The translations under genes were made by a program, and so were the position numbers. A stretch of DNA of 10,766 nt. Source: Gallionellaceae bacterium (GTDB lineage: Bacteria > Pseudomonadota > Gammaproteobacteria > Burkholderiales > Gallionellaceae). The notes under the pieces are model-generated. The model worked only from the letters and a program-made list of their open reading frames with translations. It was not told where the DNA came from and searched no databases. Location of the stretch: positions 1 to 10,766 of the forward strand of contig CANFCA010000017.1 in NCBI GenBank assembly GCA_947445045.1, read 5' to 3'. Shown piece by piece: positions 6,512 to 10,766 of this stretch. How positions within the stretch are numbered: the stretch's first letter is position 1; every line of letters starts with the position of its first letter.

Positions 6512-7540
6512 CTATTCTTGCCTACCTAGCCCATACCATTGCTGTGTGTCATTAGCGATTTTCACCACAATCAACATCACCGGCACTTCAATCAACACTC
6601 CTACCACTGTCGCCAACGCTGCGCCTGATTGAAAGCCGAACAAGCTAATCGCCGTGGCTACCGCCAGCTCAAAAAAGTTACTTGCGCCTATCAACGCTGA
6701 AGGTGCTGCCACGCAATGCACCACACCCAAGCGTCGATTCAACCAGTAGGCTAAGCCGGAATTGAACAGCACTTGAATCAAGATTGGCACGGCAAGCATG
6801 GCAATTACCAAGGGTTGAGAAACGATGGCATTGCCCTGCAAGGCAAACAACAACACCAGTGTCAGTAATAATGCACACATTGAAAATGGCGCGATGTTAG
6901 CCAAAGTTTGGTTAAAGAAGGATTCACCCTTTGCCAACAATCGTCTTCTAAGTAATTGCGCAATGACGACCGGAATCACAATGTAAAAAATCACTGAGAA
7001 AAACAAAGTCTCCCAAGGGATAGCGATGCTGGCGATGCCTAGCAACAAAGCCACCAAAGGTGCGAAGGCAAATATCATGATTGCGTCATTGAGTGCCACT
7101 TGCGACAAGGTGAATAACGGATCACCTTTCACAAGATTGCTCCACACGAACACCATTGCAGTACACGGCGCGGCGGCAAGCAAAATCAATCCCGCGATGT
7201 AACTGTCGAGCTGATCGTGTGGCAAAGAATCGGCAAACACATGACGGATAAATAACCAGCCTAAAAATGCCATCGAGAAAGGCTTGATTGCCCAGTTAAC
7301 GAATAGCGTGACACCAATGCCGCGTATGTGCTGCCTGACCTGATGCAACGCACCAAAATCGATGCGCAACAACATCGGAATAATCATCACCCATACCAAC
7401 ACGCCTACTGGAAGATTCACATGGGCAACTTCTAAACTTGCCAGTGCATGAAACACGTTTGGAAAAAATTGCCCAAGCAACACACCAACTACGATGCACA
7501 GAAACACCCAGACGGTGAGATAACGTTCGAACAGATTCAT
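6512..7540 (-). CDS. acr3: Arsenite efflux permease, ACR3 family
   Basis: 342 residues, a polytopic inner-membrane protein of about ten hydrophobic helices. It expels As(III) using the proton motive force. Family hallmarks are the cysteine in LAAAPCTAMVFVWS (Cys126), required for arsenite transport in studied ACR3 proteins, and the glutamate in IGASNFFELAVA (Glu291). The N-terminal FERYLTVWVFLCIVVGVLLG is also typical. The start at 7540 has AAGGA 8 bases upstream and begins only 4 bases after the arsC stop; an earlier in-frame TTG has no ribosome site. It is the last gene of the arsR-arsC-acr3 operon and exports the arsenite made by ArsC. It is unrelated in sequence to the ArsB family. Confidence 0.95.
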   Translation of the reverse strand: MNLFERYLTVWVFLCIVVGVLLGQFFPNVFHALASLEVAHVNLPVGVLVWVMIIPMLLRIDFGALHQVRQHIRGIGVTLFVNWAIKPFSMAFLGWLFIRHVFADSLPHDQLDSYIAGLILLAAAPCTAMVFVWSNLVKGDPLFTLSQVALNDAIMIFAFAPLVALLLGIASIAIPWETLFFSVIFYIVIPVVIAQLLRRRLLAKGESFFNQTLANIAPFSMCALLLTLVLLFALQGNAIVSQPLVIAMLAVPILIQVLFNSGLAYWLNRRLGVVHCVAAPSALIGASNFFELAVATAISLFGFQSGAALATVVGVLIEVPVMLIVVKIANDTQQWYGLGRQE

Positions 7541-7544
7541 CGTA

Positions 7545-8042
7545 TTAATCCTTGATTCGGCCAATTTCAGCGAGCTTTTCTTTCAGGGTAATCTTGTCTA
7601 ATTTCTCAATTGGCAAATTCATAAATAATTGGATGCGGCGTGACAATTGTGCATAGGCAGTTTTGAACGCAGCACGTCGAGCTTCAACGCCCTCAACATG
7701 CGCCGGATCAGGGATTCCCCAATGCGCTGTGGCAGGCTTGCCCGGCCAGATCGGGCATGTTTCACCCGCTGCGTTATCACACACGGTAAAGATAAAATCG
7801 ATTTCTGGTGCACCGGGCGCGGCAAACTCATCCCAGCTTTTACTGCGCAGCCCTTCAATGCTGTGACCTTGCTGCTGCAACAATTCAATCGCACCGGGAT
7901 TAACTTTCCCCGCTGGCTTACTACCCGCGCTGTAGGCTTTGAATTTGCCTTTACCCATTACATTGAATAGCACTTCACCCAAAATACTGCGTGCCGAATT
8001 GCCTGTGCATAACACCAGTACGTTATATTGCTTTTCACTCAT
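7545..8042 (-). CDS. arsC: Arsenate reductase, low-molecular-weight phosphatase type
   Basis: 165 residues, cytosolic. It reduces arsenate to arsenite, which Acr3 exports. The CTGNSAR loop at residues 12-18 is the CX5R phosphatase signature, with Cys12 as nucleophile. TVCDNAAGETCPIWPG supplies Cys88 and Cys96 for the disulfide relay, and the acid Asp is in PDPA (Asp112). The cysteine arrangement fits the thioredoxin/glutaredoxin-regenerated ArsC that evolved from tyrosine phosphatases, rather than the E. coli plasmid R773 type. It is longer than the typical 130-140 residues, with a Lys/Glu-rich C-terminal extension after about residue 145. AAGGTG precedes the ATG. The gap to arsR is 22 bases. 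Confidence 0.94.
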   Translation of the reverse strand: MSEKQYNVLVLCTGNSARSILGEVLFNVMGKGKFKAYSAGSKPAGKVNPGAIELLQQQGHSIEGLRSKSWDEFAAPGAPEIDFIFTVCDNAAGETCPIWPGKPATAHWGIPDPAHVEGVEARRAAFKTAYAQLSRRIQLFMNLPIEKLDKITLKEKLAEIGRIKD

Positions 8043-8064
8043 TTGAATTTCACCTTTTTAAATA

Positions 8065-8388
8065 TCAACATTTTTTACTTGGCACATTGCAAGCCTCTGC
8101 GTTCCCGCCGCAACAGTTTTCAGTCAAATAATCCACCATGCCATTCATCACCGTAAAATTAGCGGTGTAGTAGATAAATCGTCCATCCTGCCTACTCTCG
8201 ATCAACCCTGCATGGCTCAGCGTTTTGAAATGGAAGGACATCGTTGCAGGAGACACTTTCAACTTCTCTGCCACCTGCCCTGCTGCCATTCCTTCATGTC
8301 CACTCACGACTAGCAGCCGAAATATCGCAAGCCGCGTGGGTTGCGCCAATGCTGACAAAGCCTTTACCACTTGGGCTGATTTAATCAT
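8065..8388 (-). CDS. arsR: ArsR-family arsenite-responsive repressor
   Basis: 107 residues, a winged-helix repressor that leaves DNA when As(III) binds. The core LSALAQPTRLAIFRLLV is at 11-27, and the recognition helix lies around VSPATMSFHFKTLSHAGLI (45-63), with the wing at SRQDGRFIYY (65-74). No cysteine pair is present in the DNA-binding helix (the ELCVCDL site of E. coli ArsR). Instead the C-terminal tail carries Cys92, Cys93, Cys100 and Cys107. This resembles the Acidithiobacillus-type ArsR, whose C-terminal cysteines (two adjacent and one about seven residues on) bind arsenite. It is the first gene of the operon, divergent from pstS across 227 bases. Its ribosome site is weak (GGA). 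Confidence 0.93.
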   Translation of the reverse strand: MIKSAQVVKALSALAQPTRLAIFRLLVVSGHEGMAAGQVAEKLKVSPATMSFHFKTLSHAGLIESRQDGRFIYYTANFTVMNGMVDYLTENCCGGNAEACNVPSKKC

Positions 8389-8399
8389 TTTATATTTCC

Positions 8400-8426
8400 A
8401 CTATTAAACAATTATGAAACTATTAA
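8400..8426 (-). promoter_or_regulatory. Possible arsR promoter with flanking TTAATAGT repeats
   Basis: Reading the minus strand, CATAAT (8416-8411, 5/6 to TATAAT) lies about 22 bases before the arsR start codon. Two identical direct copies of TTAATAGT flank it, at 8426-8419 and 8407-8400. No good -35 is visible. The repeats could be ArsR contacts for autorepression; the sequence is AT-rich, so chance is possible. Confidence 0.3.
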
Positions 8427-8508
8427 TCGCCATTTAATCACGTCCAATACTAAATCGCAAAATGGTTAGCCAAAATCGACAAAATCGTCCACCAAAAATA
8501 CCCATAAA

Positions 8509-8542
8509 CTGTAATAATCCTGTAACACAACCGACATAACAT
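8509..8542 (+). promoter_or_regulatory. Pho box and -10 of pstS
   Basis: CTGTAAT (8509), spacer AATC, CTGTAAC (8520): two close matches to CTGTCAT, 11 bases apart. A third unit, CCGACAT (8531), follows in phase. Ten bases after the second unit is TAACAT (8537-8542, 4/6 to TATAAT). The predicted start near 8549 gives a leader of about 65 bases. This is the clearest Pho box in the window and sits where the family's best-known PhoB target promoter is expected. The DNA from 8427 to 8508 shows nothing I can assign. Confidence 0.7.
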
Positions 8543-8615
8543 GCCCTTCGCAATAAGATATTGTTGATTCAAATAACACCCCAAAGCAGCACTTAATTCA
8601 ATGGAGACATATTTA

Positions 8616-9665
8616 ATGAATAGCAAACTCAAGCAACTCATCATCGGCATCACGGCTGCTACAGCGGTGGCTTACGCTGGCGCAAGTTTGGCGGTCAATA
8701 TCACGGGTGCAGGCGCAACTTTCCCTTACCCCGTTTATGCCAAATGGGCAGAAGCCTATAAAGCCGCAACTGGCACTGAAATGAATTACCAGTCGATAGG
8801 CTCTGGCGGCGGCATCAAACAAATTCAAGCTAAAACCGTGGACTTCGGTGCAACGGATGCGCCTATGAATCCTAACGAACTGGCACTGGGCGGCTTTGCT
8901 CAGTTCCCAACTGTTATAGGCGGCGTAGTCCCAGTAGTTAACATCGCTGGCGTAGCAGCAGGTCAATTAAAATTGGACAGCAAAGTGCTGGTTGATATTT
9001 ACATGGGCAAAATCACCAAGTGGAATGATCCACGCATCGTTGCAGACAATGCGGGCGTAGCTTTGCCAGATCAAGCAATCACCGTGGTTCACCGTGCTGA
9101 TGGATCTGGCACGACATTCATTTTCACCACTTACTTGTCACAAGTCAGCCTAGATTGGAAGCGCAGTGTGGGCGGTGATAAAGCCGTGTCGTGGCCCGCA
9201 GGGACAGGTGGAAAGGGCAACGAAGGTGTCGCTTCTTATGTGCAACGCATCAAGGGTGCAATCGGCTATGTGGAATATGCCTACGCCTTACAAAACAAGA
9301 TGAATTTTGCACAAATGAAAAACCGCGATGGTCAGTTTGTTTCACCTAGCGATGTTAGCTTCAAGGCTGCCGCAGCAAATGCCAAATGGGAAAAGGACAA
9401 TGGTTTCTACGAAATCCTGACCAATGAGCCTGGCAAAGAAAGCTGGCCTATCACTGGTGCAACGTTCATTTTGGTTCCTAAAGCACCGGAAAAAATCGAA
9501 AGCGCAAAAGAAGTGTTGAAGTTCTTCGATTGGGCTTACGCGAATGGCGACAAGCTGGCTTCTGATTTGGATTACGTGCCACTTCCAACTAACGTTGTCA
9601 CCATGATCCACGATGCATGGAAAACCCAAATCAAAGACGCGAGCGGAAAAGCACTCTGGAAATAA
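8616..9665 (+). CDS. pstS: Periplasmic phosphate-binding protein PstS
   Basis: 349 residues, the high-affinity periplasmic receptor that delivers phosphate to the PstCAB transporter. A Sec signal peptide covers about residues 1-26 (Lys-Leu-Lys, hydrophobic Ala-rich core, likely cleavage after SLA). Phosphate-binding segments appear in order: GAGATFPYPVY (31-41), SIGSGGGIKQI (60-70), DFGATDAPM (76-84), HRADGSGTT (159-167) and GTGGKGNEGV (196-205). The length is normal. The ATG at 8616 is chosen because GGAGA lies 8 bases before it; the in-frame ATG at 8601 overlaps that site, and using it would put acidic METYL in front of the signal peptide. It is the first gene of the pst operon and lacks a lipobox cysteine, so it is soluble. 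Confidence 0.97.
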   Translation: MNSKLKQLIIGITAATAVAYAGASLAVNITGAGATFPYPVYAKWAEAYKAATGTEMNYQSIGSGGGIKQIQAKTVDFGATDAPMNPNELALGGFAQFPTVIGGVVPVVNIAGVAAGQLKLDSKVLVDIYMGKITKWNDPRIVADNAGVALPDQAITVVHRADGSGTTFIFTTYLSQVSLDWKRSVGGDKAVSWPAGTGGKGNEGVASYVQRIKGAIGYVEYAYALQNKMNFAQMKNRDGQFVSPSDVSFKAAAANAKWEKDNGFYEILTNEPGKESWPITGATFILVPKAPEKIESAKEVLKFFDWAYANGDKLASDLDYVPLPTNVVTMIHDAWKTQIKDASGKALWK

Positions 9666-9674
9666 GCTAGCAGC

Positions 9675-9708
9675 GTGTAACAAAAACGTCACATCATTAA
9701 GTTATAAT
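9675..9708 (+). promoter_or_regulatory. Candidate internal Pho promoter before pstC
   Basis: GTGTAAC (9675), spacer AAAA, ACGTCAC (9686), then exactly 10 bases, then a perfect TATAAT (9703-9708). The two units are weaker matches to CTGTCAT than those at pstS, but the spacing is the same as in the other four arrays and the -10 is the best of all. The predicted start near 9715 gives a leader of about 43 bases. The -10 overlaps the 5' arm of the hairpin described next. Confidence 0.48.
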
Positions 9709-9735
9709 TGCGGGAGCTGTTGCTCCCGCAATTAT
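9704..9735 (+). terminator. Intercistronic hairpin between pstS and pstC (attenuator or mRNA stabiliser)
   Basis: A 14-bp perfect stem: 9704-9717 (ATAATTGCGGGAGC) pairs with 9722-9735 around a TGTT loop. It is followed by TTTAA, a poor T-run. In transcripts from pstS this should cause partial termination or protect the pstS 3' end, giving more PstS than membrane components, as is usual for binding-protein transporters. Because it contains the -10 at 9703-9708, transcripts starting near 9715 would lack most of the 5' arm. Confidence 0.8.
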
Positions 9736-9757
9736 TTTAACCAAGCAATATTTAATT

Positions 9758-10720
9758 ATGCCGAAGTTTTCACTCGAAGCACGCCTAAAACGCCAAGCAG
9801 TGCTAGATATGCTGTTCCGCACGCTGACACGTATATCGGCCTTTAGTGTATTGGCTTTGTTAGCGGCGATTATTTTCTCATTAGTGGTGGGCAGCATGCC
9901 TGCCATTCACGCGTTTGGCTTTGGCTTTTTGACAAGTTCGGAATGGGACCCGGTCAACGATAAATTTGGTGCGTTGATTCCTATCGTCGGCACACTTATC
10001 ACATCAGGCATCGCATTGCTAATTGCGATTCCGGTCAGTTTTGGCATCGCGATATTTTTGACTGAACTTTCCCCGCGCGTTTTACGCCGCCCACTTGGCA
10101 TCGCCATTGAGCTACTTGCAGGTATCCCCAGCATTATTTACGGCATGTGGGGATTGTTCGTTTTTGTACCAGTATTCGCCGATCATGTTGAGCCGTGGCT
10201 CAATGACCACCTTGGCGTTTTGCCTTACATCGGTCCTTTATTTGCTGGACCACCCATGGGTATCGGCATTCTTACCGCCAGCATTATTTTATCAATCATG
10301 GTGATTCCGTTTATCACCTCGGTAATGCGCGATGTTTTTGATGTTGTGCCAACTTTACTCAAAGAATCTGCTTACGGTTTAGGTGCAACCACATGGGAAG
10401 TGATGTGGGGCATTGTGTTGCCTTACACCAAAGTCGGCGTGGCGGGCGGCATCATGCTGGGTCTCGGTCGAGCACTCGGCGAAACCATGGCGGTGACCTT
10501 TGTCATTGGTAATGCCCATGAACTCACCAAATCGCTGTTGATGCCTGGCAATAGCATTTCCTCTGCTCTGGCTAACGAATTTACCGAAGCGGTAGGCGAG
10601 CTTTACACGTCATCGCTGATTGAGCTTGGCTTGATATTGTTCTTCATTACCTTCGTAGTTTTATCTATCGCCAGATTCATGCTCTACAAGCTGGGACAAC
10701 GCGAAGGACAGGCGGCATGA
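9758..10720 (+). CDS. pstC: Phosphate ABC transporter permease PstC
   Basis: 320 residues, one of the two inner-membrane permeases of the PstSCAB phosphate importer. It has about six hydrophobic helices (the first near residues 26-46), a periplasmic loop with [27 protein letters not shown] (family signature), [15 protein letters not shown] at 118-132, and the cytoplasmic EAA loop [20 protein letters not shown] at 203-222 that contacts Pst[10 protein letters not shown] follows at 238-246. The length is normal. The ATG at 9758 gives a typical charged N-terminus, but no purine-rich ribosome site precedes it (CAATATTTAATT). No better start is visible. The stop overlaps the pstA start in ATGA. Confidence 0.96.
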   Translation: MPKFSLEARLKRQAVLDMLFRTLTRISAFSVLALLAAIIFSLVVGSMPAIHAFGFGFLTSSEWDPVNDKFGALIPIVGTLITSGIALLIAIPVSFGIAIFLTELSPRVLRRPLGIAIELLAGIPSIIYGMWGLFVFVPVFADHVEPWLNDHLGVLPYIGPLFAGPPMGIGILTASIILSIMVIPFITSVMRDVFDVVPTLLKESAYGLGATTWEVMWGIVLPYTKVGVAGGIMLGLGRALGETMAVTFVIGNAHELTKSLLMPGNSISSALANEFTEAVGELYTSSLIELGLILFFITFVVLSIARFMLYKLGQREGQAA

Positions 10721-10766
10721 TCAATCTCAATTTATATACACGCCGCCGCATTATTAACGCAGTGGG
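10717..10766 (+). CDS. pstA: Phosphate ABC transporter permease PstA, N-terminal fragment
   Basis: Only 16 complete codons lie in the window ([16 protein letters not shown]), continuing past the edge. The start ATG shares ATGA with the pstC stop, with AAGGA 8 bases upstream. The short N-terminus ending in YTRRR before a hydrophobic stretch is typical of PstA, and the position directly after pstC fits. PstB and PhoU would be expected further downstream but are outside the window. Confidence 0.8.
   Translation, partial: MINLNLYTRRRIINAV

Noticed and set aside
7541-7564. Extended acr3 start at TTG 7564 overlapping arsC
   Set aside because: The ATG at 7540 has AAGGA at 8 bases and matches the usual N-terminus of the family.
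8477-8499. Short near-tandem CAAAATCG repeats upstream of pstS
   Set aside because: Two short AT-rich copies only; no phase with the Pho units and no further copies.
1-10766. CRISPR arrays, insertion sequences, tRNA or rRNA genes, phage or toxin-antitoxin modules
   Set aside because: I searched by eye for spaced direct repeats, transposase-like frames and structured RNA signatures and found none; the RHH-like gene has no toxin partner next to it.

Overview
The window looks like a chromosomal segment of a Gram-negative betaproteobacterium. The evidence is a Burkholderia/Neisseria-type trimeric porin, a PstS/PstC/PstA set, an OlsA/OlsB pair and moderate GC. I cannot fix the genus; a member of the Nitrosomonadales or Gallionellaceae would fit, but that is a guess. 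Coding density is high, and no gap between genes exceeds about 230 bases.

Layout from left to right. (1) The 3' half of ppk (polyphosphate kinase, +). It converges on a small lysine/alanine-rich protein with a probable ribbon-helix-helix domain (-), which is divergent from sixA (+). (2) A CBS-CBS-GGDEF protein translationally coupled to an OlsA-type acyltransferase (+), then an OlsB-type N-acyltransferase (+). Together these look like an ornithine-lipid pathway. (3) An outer-membrane porin (+) closed by a strong bidirectional terminator. (4) A minus-strand arsenic operon, arsR-arsC-acr3. (5) Divergent from it, pstS, pstC and the first codons of pstA (+), the high-affinity phosphate transporter.

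The unifying theme is phosphate: polyphosphate synthesis, phosphate-free membrane lipids, an outer-membrane channel, the Pst transporter, and defence against arsenate, the toxic phosphate analogue that enters by phosphate transporters. The non-coding DNA supports this. Upstream of five transcription units (GGDEF-olsA, olsB, porin, pstS, and inside the pstS-pstC gap) I see 7-base units related to the Pho box CTGTCAT, repeated every 11 bases. In each case the last unit ends exactly 10 bases before a possible -10 hexamer. This is the PhoB-activated promoter geometry, so the window reads as a local PhoB regulon. PhoB and PhoR are not in the window.

The most striking single site is between pstS and pstC. 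There a perfect TATAAT, placed 10 bases after two Pho-like units, is embedded in the 5' arm of a 14-bp hairpin. Transcripts from pstS would carry the hairpin, while transcripts starting at the internal promoter would begin inside the 5' arm and lack it.
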